Of a stretch of DNA of 64,000 nt, positions 24,427 through 35,487 are shown piece after piece (the first letter of the stretch is position 1; every line of letters starts with the position of its first letter). Under the pieces are notes generated by a model. The model did not search any database and was not told the DNA's origin. It saw nothing but the letters and a program-made list of their open reading frames with translations. The stretch covers positions 33,610-97,609 of the forward strand of contig JAIQDT010009133.1 of assembly GCA_021521415.1 (NCBI GenBank), given 5' to 3'. Source of the stretch: Bidens hawaiensis (lineage: Eukaryota; Streptophyta; Magnoliopsida; Asterales; Asteraceae). A program made the position numbers and the translations under genes.

Positions 24427-24979
24427 GAGTTTGAAGGAGGATAAAAGGGTAATTATGTGGGTATCACTTATATGAACTGAACTTGTTTAAACGTTTAACG
24501 TTCCCAACCGAGCCGTTTACTTTTATAAAATTGACCCGCCTATGATATTATAATATTTAATATCTATGTTTCGCATGATAATTATGTCTTACGCTAAACC
24601 TAGTCGATATTTGGTAATATCGTGTTGGCAAACCGTGTATTCGAACTAGCTCGTTAAGCTTAAACGTAGTATCTCAATACGTATTTTAAATACTTTACTT
24701 CATACAATATTAAATAAAACGAATATTGTTTCTTGCAATCGATTAATTATTATTTAAGATAAATAACAAAGCAGTTTTATAACGGGCATCTCTACGAATA
24801 CTATTATAACGATGTCATATATGCACCAAGAATGTTCGCTTTAAAACAATTATCACTAAATAAGATAGTCGTTAATAATTTAACGAAATTGACCCGCTTA
24901 TAAATTATTAGTTACAATTGAGTCTCTGCATTTTAAATTTTCAATTATTAATTAATGAATCAAAAAGTAGGGGTTGTCA
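24427..24979. other. Intergenic, no gene seen
   Basis: AT-rich, with several AACGGGCAT- and TTGACCCGC-like phrases typical of worn dispersed repeats. Confidence 0.45.
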
Positions 24980-25730
24980 CAAGTCTGGGCTATCCTGACC
25001 TCAACCTTGTCTGGCTATGTCGATGATCTCTCAAACGCCATGAATCTAATGCATATGTGTTTCCGATTCCCCAACCATACCAAAGGTAGCCAGGTAGTAG
25101 TGTTGCAAAAATCCCAACTATGCGCCGATTAAACCCTGAATAATCGCTAGTCGTCACTTCACTAATTAATTTTGAGCTAATCGGTCAATGGTCAAATCCA
25201 GTCAAAATCGGGATTAATCAGACTTGATCGACTTATTCTGATGAAGTACTGGCCAAAATCAGCGGTTTCAGGCGAGATTCCGGTCAAAATCAGCTGTTTC
25301 CGGCAAAATTCCAGCCGAAATCAGGGGTTTTCGACGAGATTCCAGCCAATTTCCGGCCAAAATGTGTTTATGTACGTAAAAACTGAAAATTGCATACAAA
25401 AATGTGTGTGTGTGTAAAACTGAAAACTATATATTAAAGTCTAATCTAAATAATCCAGATTGATTGCTTGTCCCCACCCCGCCATCCAATTAGCGACTAG
25501 CGATTTTTATAACACTGCTGGGTAGTAAATAAAGTATAATTCCATACCAAGGACGGCCCTAAAACATTGTATATCCTCATGAACTCAGCGTTTGATACAA
25601 TCGTTCTAAACCTAACGCTTTGAGTCCTGACGACAACCAACTCAACCATGCCCAAGTTTATCAAAACTGAGGCCAACGAGTCATCATCCAAGTTGTTCAT
25701 TACTACAAAAATCATTAAACTATGTAAAAA
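24980..25730 (-). pseudogene. F-box-like gene fragment, copy 1, split by a MITE
   Basis: On the minus strand an ATG at 25700 opens MNNLDDDSLASVLINLGMVE followed by VRTQSVRFRTIVSNAEFMR and GPSLVWNYTLFTT. The pattern of an N-terminal short helix pair with L..VR.QSVR is like plant F-box proteins. After the MITE the homology resumes near 25090 with the segment equivalent to 49350-49460 of copy 2. Similarity to copy 2 continues upstream of the ATG (about 25740-25960 versus 49670-49930), so promoter DNA was duplicated too. The 3' two-thirds of the gene is missing. The F-box call is moderate; the duplication itself is clear. Confidence 0.6.
25099..25518. mobile_element. hAT-like MITE inserted in F-box copy 1
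   Basis: The left end AGTGTTGCAAAAATC and right end GATTTTTATAACACT are near-complementary. The flanking octamers CAGGTAGT (25091-25098) and TGGGTAGT (25519-25526) fit an 8 bp duplication with two later changes. The paralogue at 49456-49463 has a single CAGGTAGT running straight into AAATAAAG, that is, an empty site. The interior has repeated GGTTTC(C/A)GGC..GAGATTCC(A/G)G phrases. Confidence 0.8.
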
Positions 25731-25960
25731 ACACTAACTATTTGTTGAAATGAAGACTGAACAACATCATGATAAAATATTAGTTCCAAAACAGCACCTA
25801 AGAGTATTCTTGCTCCGTCGTAAGAGGACTGTCGACAGCGGTGACAAATGGGGTTTGACGCTTAGCGGCAGGGGTTTAGGCACCTTTTGTGTTTGTTTTA
25901 ATAGGTGAAATGGAGATTATCAACACAAGTCATTGTATGTAGGGCCCTGCCTTAAACTAA

Positions 25961-27144
25961 TTTATTTATTAAATAGTTATATTCAATACAACAACAAAAA
26001 GTTATTTATTTATTTTGTGTGTGTGGGTGGGTGGGGGGTCTTCAAACTACACATGTCTGATAATATAAACTAGAGTGTTTTCGACGCACTTTGCACGGGA
26101 AAGTCGACAACGGACCCGCATAATAAAACACGAATACGTAAACACATCTAACGAATATCACTTCGGCACAACAAAATAAAAGTTTATCTAATTATCAAAA
26201 GAACTTGGTTGGTATTGGTTCGGCTCATTACGGCATTGATGTGGTACCGACACTCGGTATGTGGTTACAATACAAAAAAATTATTCTATTGCGAAAAAAA
26301 CTCTATTTTTATCGGAACTAACATAACTTGTTGCGAATACAATTTCGTTTTAACGGCATGACATATAAAAATATGAGCATGTCGTAACGGCATACTAAAG
26401 TTTTTAAAATATCGTATGATAAAGATTACCAAAGAATCAATAACTTAAATGTATAAGTAATAACAAAAATTATATGGGAATAAAAACACATGTTAAGGTA
26501 CATACTAAAACCATGAAAACTTTGAGATGCTAAAGTGAAAAGTAAACAAATTTCAGCAAAAAGAAATACCATAGATCAAAACTAAAACAATTTAAAACTT
26601 GAGGGGACTAAATCGAAACAATTTAAAATTCAATGACTAAGATTGAAAAATTATACTATATATTAAAGAAAAGCAATATGTTTTCTTTAATATATAGTAT
26701 AATAATTATCATAAAGTCCTACTATATTAAATATAGATTATAGTTATAATCTATCTATCTATATGTCGCTTCCCGAAAAATCTTATGTATAGTTTGAGAA
26801 GTAGATTAACATAAACATGTCACAAAACGATGTATATCGTTTATCCTATAACAATCTATCAAAGTAACATTATAAAATAACTTTTGAGAGAAAAAACTTA
26901 TTAAAATGTGACCATCATTTGATGCCAAATTATTAACTTTTTCAACATGTTTCAAAAGTGAATAAGACGAAACATACAAAGTTAGACAAATAACTAATCG
27001 TACTCTTCCTTTAGTAACGTCGTTATCTGGTGTATATCAGTTGTGTCCTTATGGTGGTCCTTATGGTGGTCCATGTACAATCTTCCGGCTGTTATGTATG
27101 ATTCTTTTTTATCCTTATCTGGTAGATAGTGTTTCGTTGTCTTA
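25961..27144. other. Intergenic, with one perfect hairpin
   Basis: AT-rich, no gene. At 26650-26703 two exact 23 bp arms face each other across the 8 bp spacer GCAATATG. The last five bases of the stretch (CACAT, 27145-27149) are the left target duplication of the gypsy element. Confidence 0.6.
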
Positions 27145-27149
27145 CACAT

Positions 27150-28092
27150 TGAAGAGGTATGTACCCGCCTTAACATCGAGCGGGGCGGGTCAACCCACAA
27201 GATATAGACAAGATGCTTGAAATCAAGATATCATGAAGGCACAAAGCCAAAACCTATGCGCATGGCGCATATCACATATGCTCACGCATATCACATATGC
27301 TCACGCATCACATATGCTCACGCGTATCACATGCTCACGCACCATATATGCTCACGCATATCACATCTGCGCGTGGCGCATCTGCGCGTGGCGCATATCA
27401 CATATGCTTGCGCATATCACATCTGCGCATGAAACATCTACGCGTGAGAATAAAGAGAAGACCTCGCGCATCCTCAGGATAGGCGCATATCACACATGCA
27501 CATAATCAACCTCGTCCTTATCCAAATCAGGATAAGGACAACCTTGATTGTGCTCGTCAGACAACCTTCCAGAAGGTATCCTTTAAGGAATAAGAATATG
27601 CTGATGTTGACAGCTGCCAATGAAAGGTGGACAACTCAGCAAAACCCATGTGCTACCACGTGATTGCACATGGGTCAGGTGAAATACCTGGGTCAGAGAA
27701 TAATCAATGAAAAAGCACCAGGTGTCCTAAGGACACGTGGCGCAAAGCAATAGGAGAAGGCCAAAAAGGCCCTAATGGGATCTGAGTCCAATCATTGGAA
27801 ACCCTAACACTATAAATACCACACCACCTCCACAAGGGGAGGTAAGAAAGAAAATACATTCCAATTCCTTACTCACTCTCAGATTATTATTATCTTCTCC
27901 TACAATCTCTTATTCTCACACCGGAGGGTTACCCCAAAGAGGACCCCTCTGTCCCTTTCTGAGGGGTAAGTTCACGGTGCTGCTCGTTTTGTAGGTGGAA
28001 GAATTCATACTCCGGAGAACCATCGGTGAAATAGCATACTCATACCCGAGGAAAGTTGATCGTCTACCAGTGAGCCGATCCACGTTTCTTCA
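27150..28092 (+). repeat. 5' LTR of the gypsy element
   Basis: TG...CA ends, 943 bp. Contains the tandem CACATATGCTCACGCATAT-type array (about 27259-27430), a TATA box TATAAAT at 27811-27817 and GC-richer U5 sequence. The primer-binding region TTGGCGCCATCCGTGGGA follows directly at 28093. Confidence 0.95.
27259..27430. repeat. Tandem repeats in the gypsy LTR U3
   Basis: Short units built from CATATCACATATGCTCACG in 12 to 21 bp steps, with GCGCGTGGCGCATCTGC variants at the end. The 3' LTR counterpart (about 47334-47512) has a different arrangement of units, so the array has been changing since insertion. Position upstream of the TATA box suggests enhancer repeats. Confidence 0.85.
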
Positions 28093-28160
28093 TTGGCGCC
28101 ATCCGTGGGACAACGGCAACAAAATCACCATCTCATCAGTTCTCTCTGAAAAACTTCACC

Positions 28161-31100
28161 ATGGTTTCTGGTGTTCGAAACAGCGATCAAGTTCTGGATG
28201 ATATTGAGCTTGAGGATGTTAATGAGGGACAGCAGTTTCTGAGGGTGCCGCGTGATTCTGCGCGCACCACCAGTAACCATCCTTTCATCACAACTCCTCA
28301 TAGCCAGACTGAAACTCCTCCAGACGATCTCACGTTCCAAAATCTGACTGGCGCGAAACAAAAAGGACCAATGGGTCCAGAAGTTGAAACCAATGACCCT
28401 AAAGAATGGCTCATAAACGAACAACGACATTTAATGGACAAATACAATGAGCTGGTCAAACACAAAAAGTTAGCCGACTTAACACAAAGGCTCGCGTTTG
28501 ATAAGCAAACCCATTCAAGGAACAACAAAAAGGGCGCGCGCGCCGGAAGATGGTCACTCTGTTCACACTGAACACGCTGATTTTAGTGAGGAAGAAGTGC
28601 ACAGCATGAGGAAGACGCGAGATACTCATGCAGGAGGCTCACAGCTCCGCGCGCACATGAACATAGCGCCTGGGGCCAAAGCCGATATGGATCTGTACAC
28701 ACCGTACAACCCACCAGCGAGAGGGCAAGTGGACGTAACCACACCATACAGGCCAGCCATCTAGGTGAAGCATTCAAAATTCACTGAGCGCATTGCGAAG
28801 GCTCCCATTCAGCACAAAACCAATATGCCAAGTGGTTTGGGCAAGTACGACGGCACAACTGATCCAGACGATTTCCTATAAGGTTTTTACAACACTGGAA
28901 ACCTAGAAAGCTGGACGATGCCAACATGGTGTCACATGTTTGCTCGCTGCCTCACGGGCGCAGCGCGTGTCTGGTTCGAAAGCTTGCCGACTGGACAAAT
29001 CGATGGGTTCGAAGAGCTATTGGAGAAGTTCCAGGCTCACTTCGTACAGCAGCGCAGACACACGCGCGACCCCGATGACATCATGCACTGCGTGCGCAGG
29101 AATGATGAAGCCTTTGAAGACTACATAACCCGTTTCAATCAGGAATCTCTGGCAATTGGAGGTATCACTGAACAACTCTTGCGCGTGGCCTTTATTCAAG
29201 GTGCTCGCAGTGATCAACTCCGCAGAGCTCTCGTGAGCAGAGATGGCATGCCAACCACTTGGGCCAAGCTAATGGAAGCATCGCGAGTCTTCGCGCGAAA
29301 TGAAAAACAAATTGCCCATAATAGAGCAAGAGATAGAGGGCATCAAACAGAAGCACCGCGCAACAATGAAAGGAGGGGCAAACAGAACTCCGTATGGTCC
29401 AGGTTGCAACAAACCAGTTTTTCTCCCGCAGAAAAGCAGGCGCAACCAAGCTCACCCCAGCCCCAAAAAGACATTCGTAATCGCGGAGAAAGTGACAAGA
29501 GGGAAGGCGGCAGAGAGCCTAACAGACCTCTACCAAGAATATGGACTCCCCTCACTAAAACGCCTTCACAAGTGTTAAGCACAGAGAATGTCCAGTTTAA
29601 AAGCCCCAAGCCATTACTCCACAAGGGACCATCAAACAGTGGCAAGTATTGTGAGTTTCACAAGTCCACAGGGCACAACACCGATGCATGCCACCATTTG
29701 AAGGATGCGATTGAAAGAGATGTGAAATCAGGCAAGTTGGCTCACCTGGTGAAAAACCCAAGACCAGAGAATGAACAACCAGATGGAGCCTCAGCCAGCA
29801 AAAAGTTCAAAAGAATCTGTGTAGCCGAGGGAGGAAGGCAAGGGCAAAAATCGAGAAAGAGAAGCGCGCAAGTCCAAGGAGATTGGCGCGAGCAACAAGT
29901 AATCTTCCCAAGAATCAGGGGAGGCCCGTCTATCAGCAGTCCTCTAGTCATCACTACACATATTGCTCATTATGAAGTGTCAAAAGTCCTGGTGGACACT
30001 GGCAGTGAATCAGACATCATGTATGAGCAATGTTTCAGAAAGTTGGATCCAGCAGACCAAGCAAGGCTCGAAATTGTGAATGCACCAATCTCGGGTGTTT
30101 CAAATGAAATCATTCACCCCCTAGGTCAGATACAATTTGAAATAACCATGGGGGATGAGAAACACAAGCGAGCCGAAATTGTCAACTTCTTGGTCTTGCC
30201 CACCACTTCATGCCACAATATGATCTTGGGTAGAGGAACGATTGCTCAATTCAACGCCATACCATCACCAGCGCACGGCGCGCTGGGGTTCCCAACACCA
30301 ACAGGTGTAACATTTGTGTACCGAGATCATTTGTGCGCAGTGACAAGTATACCGAGGGAAGGGAGAATGAAACTTCCAATGGCAAACAACGCGCCAGAGG
30401 AATGGATTCTCAACCCAAAATTCCCAGAGCAAACAATCACAATTGGAGCTATGATATCAGACGACACAAGGTTGAGAATGAAAAGATTGCTCACAACGTA
30501 TATGTCGGTCTTCGCGTGGCAACATTCTGATATGACTGGAGTTCCGCGAGACCTGGCGCAACATTCTCTCAACACCTTCAAGTCTATAGAGCCAATTGCT
30601 CAAAAGAAGAGAGTCATGGGGGATGAGAAGGCAAAGGCCATGAATGAGCAAGTAGAAGATCTACTGCGCGCAAATATCATCCGCCCAATACGATACCAAA
30701 CATGGGTAGCCAATCATGTGATGGTAAAGAAGAGCAACGGGTCATGAAGGATGTGCATTGATTTCAAGGACCTCAACAAAGCATGTCCAAAAGATTGTTA
30801 CCCCCTCCCAAACATTGACGCGAAAGTGGACTCTGTGGCGCCATTTAAGCTCAAATGTTTCCTGGACGCCTACAAGGGCTATCACCAAATTCAAATGGCA
30901 CCACAAGACGAGGACAAGACTGCCTTCAGAACCGACAAGGGTGTTTTTTGTTACACAAAAATGCCCTTTGGTTTGAAGAATGCAGGAGCCACCTACCAAA
31001 GACTCATGGATGCGGTTTTCAACGAGCAAATTGGAAGAAACCTAGAAGTCTACGTGGATGATTTGGTGATTAAAAGCATGGAGGAAAAACAAATGCTCAA

Positions 31101-32708
31101 AGACATCGAAGAAACCCTTTGGCGCCTAAAGGAAGTAAACATGAAGCTCAACCCGAGCAAATGCACATTCGGCGTAGAAGAAGGGAAATTTCTAGGTGTA
31201 ATGGTCACAAAGGATGGTTTCAAGGTGAACCCAGAGAAGGTGGAGGCTATCCTTGACATGCCCTCACCATCCACCATGAAGGAAGTTCAAAAGTTGAATG
31301 GTAGATTGGTATCAATTAACAGGTTCCTAGCGAACCATGCAAGCAAATCTACCCCATTTGTTAACACATTGAGAATTTGCCTAAAGAAAAACCAATTCAA
31401 GTAGACGCCTGAGGCCGAGCAAGCTTTCAGTGAGATAAAAGAATGTCTGATAAATCTGCCTGCGCTCACAGCTCCACTTCCTGGCGAAACTCTAACATTG
31501 TACCTGTCAGCAGGAGAGCGCGCCATTGGCGCAGTGTTGTTGGTGGATCGCAAGGGAATCCAAACACCAATCTATTATGTGAGTCGGGTGCTGACAGATC
31601 CTGAGACGCGCTACTCCATCATGGAAAAGTTAGTTTTGTCACTAACACACGCGTCGCGCAAGCTTCATAGATATTTCAATGGTCATCCTATTGAAGTTCT
31701 GACTGGTTACAACATCCAGCAAGTCTTGCGGCGTCCCGCGCTCTCAGGAAGGCTGACAAAATGGGCGCTGGAATTAGGAGAGCACACGATCGCCTATAAG
31801 CCCCGTCCAGCAATAAAGGGACAAGTCTTAGCTGATTTCATCGCAGAAATCCCTGAAGGAAAAATTGAAGAGGCTCAGCGCGAGGTAGACCCTCCGCAAG
31901 CCAATAATGAAAAAAATGTTTGGAGATTATTCACTGATGGAGCTTCAAACAATGAAGGGTCCGGCGCAGGCCTCAAGCTGGTGGATCCAGAAAGTCATGA
32001 GTATACTTACGCAATCAGGTTGGATTTCAAGAGCACCAACAATGAACCTGAGTATGAAGCCCTGCTGGCTGGTCTACGCATCGCGCACAAGTTCGGAGTT
32101 AAAAAGCTAGAGGCCCATGTTGATTCATACTTGGTAGCAGCACAGGTCAATGGCCTTTATGATGCCAAGGAGAACACCATGCCTCTGTATCTAGAGCAGG
32201 CGAGAAAACTCATCGAGCAATTTGACTTCTTCAGAATCATACATATTCCGCGCAGTGAAAACAAGTCTGCCGACGCGCTGAGTAAGATGCCATCAACCAG
32301 CTTCGATCACTTTGGCAAAGATGTCAGGGTGGAAGTAATGAGCAACCCGTCGGTGGGAGCGAAGTCTGTCCTTGTAATTCATACAACACCTTCATCATGG
32401 ATAACTCCATTAATGGAATTCTTGAAGGAGGGAAAGATACCGGACGATCGCGCACAGGCGAGGAAGATAAGACACAAGTCGCAGAGCTACGAACTGCTTG
32501 ATGGTATGTTATATCGACGCTCTTATCTTGGACCGCTCATGAAATGCCTAGATGCTGAGGAAGCAAGCTATGTGATCAGAGAGATACACGAAGGAATCTG
32601 TGGAATACATGCTGGCCCGCGCATGGTGGTTGCCAAGGCAATGAGCGCAGGTTACTATTGGCCAGGCATGTACTTGGACGCGTTAAAAGAGATCCAAAAA
32701 TGCAAAGC
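28161..32708 (+). pseudogene. Gypsy gag-pol (gag, protease, RT, RNase H, N-terminal integrase)
   Basis: Starts at ATG 28161 after the leader. A one-base shift near 28520-28545 moves the frame; from there to 32708 a single frame is kept apart from stops at 28762, 28879, 30745 and 31402. Gag core: AARVWFESLPTGQIDGFEEL and related residues; finger CEFHKSTGHNTDAC near 29651. Protease: VLVDTGSESDIM near 29989. RT: MCIDFKDLNKACPKDCYPLP, MPFGLKNAGATYQ and catalytic YVDD near 31051. RNase H: LFTDGASNNEGSGAG near 31927, then E and D residues (NEPEYEALLAGL, HVDSYLV). Integrase zinc finger starts HEGICGIHAG near 32590 and is cut after KCKA by the copia insertion. Two of the stops replace the expected W of GSWR and FKWTPE motifs. 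It would have made the capsid and replication enzymes of the element. Confidence 0.9.
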
Positions 32709-33711
32709 TGTTGGAATACCGTATGCCCGAGACACATAATTAGGTTAATGTGGCTAGCCGTGTTTGATCCAAGTCGGGTCATACCCAATAACGAGTTAGA
32801 CACACACCAATTATGTATTTGTTAAGATAAGATCTATAAGACAAATACAGAACACGACACATTCAGAAAATCGGGTTTCTGAATATTTACTTGAAAGTGT
32901 TAAATAAATTAATTGGTTAATTTATTTATTCAAATAATTATTATTGGAATGATTATTTAACTATGTATTCTTTTATAAAATGGTTTATAAAAGATGGGGT
33001 GTTTATATATTTTATAAAGTATAAAATAAATAAAAAAAAAAATAAAATAAAATAAATACATATTGGGGCCGGTTTTAGGGTGGGCCCCACACCCCATTGT
33101 CTTGGTCAAATCATGTCATGTATTTGGTATGGGATACATGATCAAATACCTAACACCATGGGTATTGTTTTATGCATGATGTTAAGAATATAATGATCAA
33201 GATACATTATGAAAAATAGGGACTTTCAAGTAACCAAAAACACACAACTCTTTCTCTTTTCTTTCTTCTTGTTTACGGCCAAGGAAGAAAAGGAAGGCTC
33301 GGGTCTCGGTTTTTGGTGTTTAAGCTTCCTAACATAGCTCGGTGTGTGTTGGAGGCTCGGGGTATATTCCGTTTGAGGGTTTTCCTTTGAAAGTCTAGCA
33401 TTCACATCATCATCTTCTTCAACCATCAACTACATCTCTTAAAGGTTTAAGAATGTAAGTTTTACAAGCTTTGATAGTTTAGTTTTCTCGTATTACTTGA
33501 TCCTTGCCTCGGGTTTCTAACATATAGATTATTGGTAATCTAATGACATGAATGAACTAGGTTGTTCATGAACATATCTTATATTAACTTGTAATATATA
33601 CATATATATACATATGGATAGATATGTTTAGTTTGTAGATATCACGCTTCCGCCTTAATTGTGACTAGTTAAATGGTTAACTAAGTATTAATTATCCATA
33701 GAAACCCAACA
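32709..33711 (+). repeat. 5' LTR of the copia element
   Basis: 1003 bp with TGTTGG...CAACA ends; contains an A-rich tract near 33028-33060. A TTTATATATTTTATAAAG stretch near 33001 is the best TATA-like candidate. Confidence 0.95.
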
Positions 33712-33848
33712 AATGGCATCAAGAGCCGGGATACGGGAAACTAAGCTTCGGGTTTTCGGTTTTATATTTTCCCCTTGAAAGATTTTATACAAAAATTAAC
33801 ATGCATATTTTTTTGTATTTAATCTTGTTATATTTTTTGGCTTTGTTC

Positions 33849-33880
<32 letters not shown>

Positions 33881-33888
33881 AACCGATT

Positions 33889-34112
33889 AAATGGGCCAAA
33901 GCCCATATCGGGTGATATTGGGCCGAAGCCCACTTGTTTTGGTTAATGGGCTAACCGAGAAAAAAAAAAGGAGGGAAAGAGTAAATGGGCCGAAGCCCAT
34001 TTTTGGTTAAATGGGCCGAAGCCCATGAAACTTTCTATTGGGCCGAAGCCCATGTGTTTTGGACATATGGGCCGAAGCCCATAAACATGTTATTGGGTCA
34101 AGCCCAAATGGG
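33889..34112. repeat. Cluster of ATGGGCCGAAGCCCAT palindromes in the copia leader
   Basis: Seven related units lie at about 33890, 33918, 33983, 34010, 34038, 34064 and 34091. The core GGGC-CGAA-GCCC pairs with itself around a CGAA tetraloop; the first and last units vary (GGGCCAAAGCCC, GGGTCAAGCCC). Similar GGGCC/GCCCA words continue at 34410-34560. They sit in the transcribed leader ahead of gag. Confidence 0.9.
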
Positions 34113-35082
34113 TTGGGCTAGGCCCGATAAGGTCAAGGGGTTTTGGAATGGGTTCCTAAGACATAACGGGTTATGTTTGTTAAAACTAGACCGAGCCGTA
34201 GACCAAAATGGATGTTTGATTGTGGTTGATGTTGTGATTGTAGTTAATTATTCAAAGTTTCGGTTTGTAATAATTAATTAGGGGCTATTTGTAATTATTT
34301 ATTCATATGGGTATGTAATAAATAGATTATTTGTAATATCTTTATTTTATAGAAAAAATGTATTAGGACATTTGGTTTTGTAAAATTAAAGAAGATTGCA
34401 AAATTGGAAGTTTGGGCCTTATTGGGCCGGGTATGGTGATAATGGGTCTCACAAGCCCATTAAAGGGATTCAAGCCCAAATGGACCTAAGCCCACCCAAT
34501 GAGCCCAAATGGAAGCTTATGGAAGCTAAGGCCCAAGTTCAAGCCCAATGGATCACAACGGGGTTGAAGAAGATGCTCGAAGCATTTGGATGCGGGATCG
34601 AGTGGGAGCTACAACATCCATGTGTCATGTGTCCCTTAGGATTGGACCTAAGACACACACTTGTTTCGGCTAACAAGTGTGGTCTAAATTAGTGGCTCGT
34701 GTCTAGTATAATTATGTATGCTTGTTAATTGATTGTTTGATTGTGTGGTTGTTAGATATTAGGATATCAACTTCGTCACTTAGAATTAATTAACAAAGCA
34801 TAAAACGGGTTCTAATAATTATCGGTAATTACGTGACACATAGTTTAATAAAATGGATTTATTAACTAGCCGTCTCACGCCCATAATAAAATGGTTTTAT
34901 TATAAATTAGAATTTTGAAAAATGGTTTCAAAATAATCATGTTACTAAATGCATGTTAGAACATGATTTAAAGTTTTATAACTAGAATTATTAAAACTAA
35001 AAATCCCTTTTTGAAATTAAGGATAACAAGTTAAACACCATCCTTTTGTATTAACGCTTAACATATTAGTAAGCTCTTAGTG

Positions 35083-35395
35083 GGAAAAAGGTCACCTAAC
35101 CGCGTAGAGTAAATTAATATGTTGAGGTAATATTAGCATATAAATGGGAAAAAGGTCACCTAACCGTTTGTATGTTAATATTACAAGTTGATACAAGTAG
35201 GACAACTTAAATTAGAACCATGTGAAGAGGGTCACCCAAGCATGGGGTCTAATAGGTGTTGATGGGATAAACATGCCGACACGAAATATGATTTCAAACC
35301 GGTCCCATAAACTCTAGAAGTTGCAAAAGGGTTTGCAATTGTTATGAATAACTACCTTGATAAACCGACAATGGGAAAAAGGTCACCTAACCGGA
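35083..35395. repeat. Repeated GGGAAAAAGGTCACCTAACC motif before gag
   Basis: Exact copies start at about 35084, 35147 and 35370, with a variant GAGGGTCACCCAAGC at 35229. The GGTCACC and GGGTCACCC cores are palindromic. They end about 100 bases before the gag ATG. Confidence 0.85.
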
Positions 35396-35487
35396 GTCGG
35401 GTTTATCGTTGGATTCTAGATTTTAATTATTAATTATATTTGGTATATATAAAAGGGTATTAATAATTAAAAAGGTAAAACACTAAA

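Noticed and set aside
27217..27505. His/Ile/Cys-rich frames (HMLTHITYAHA-type) in the gypsy LTR and again at 47291
   Set aside because: They are translations of the U3 tandem array, present in both LTRs.
33226..33429. 67-codon minus-strand frame found identically at 40823-41026
   Set aside because: It lies inside both copia LTRs, so identity reflects LTR duplication, not a conserved gene.
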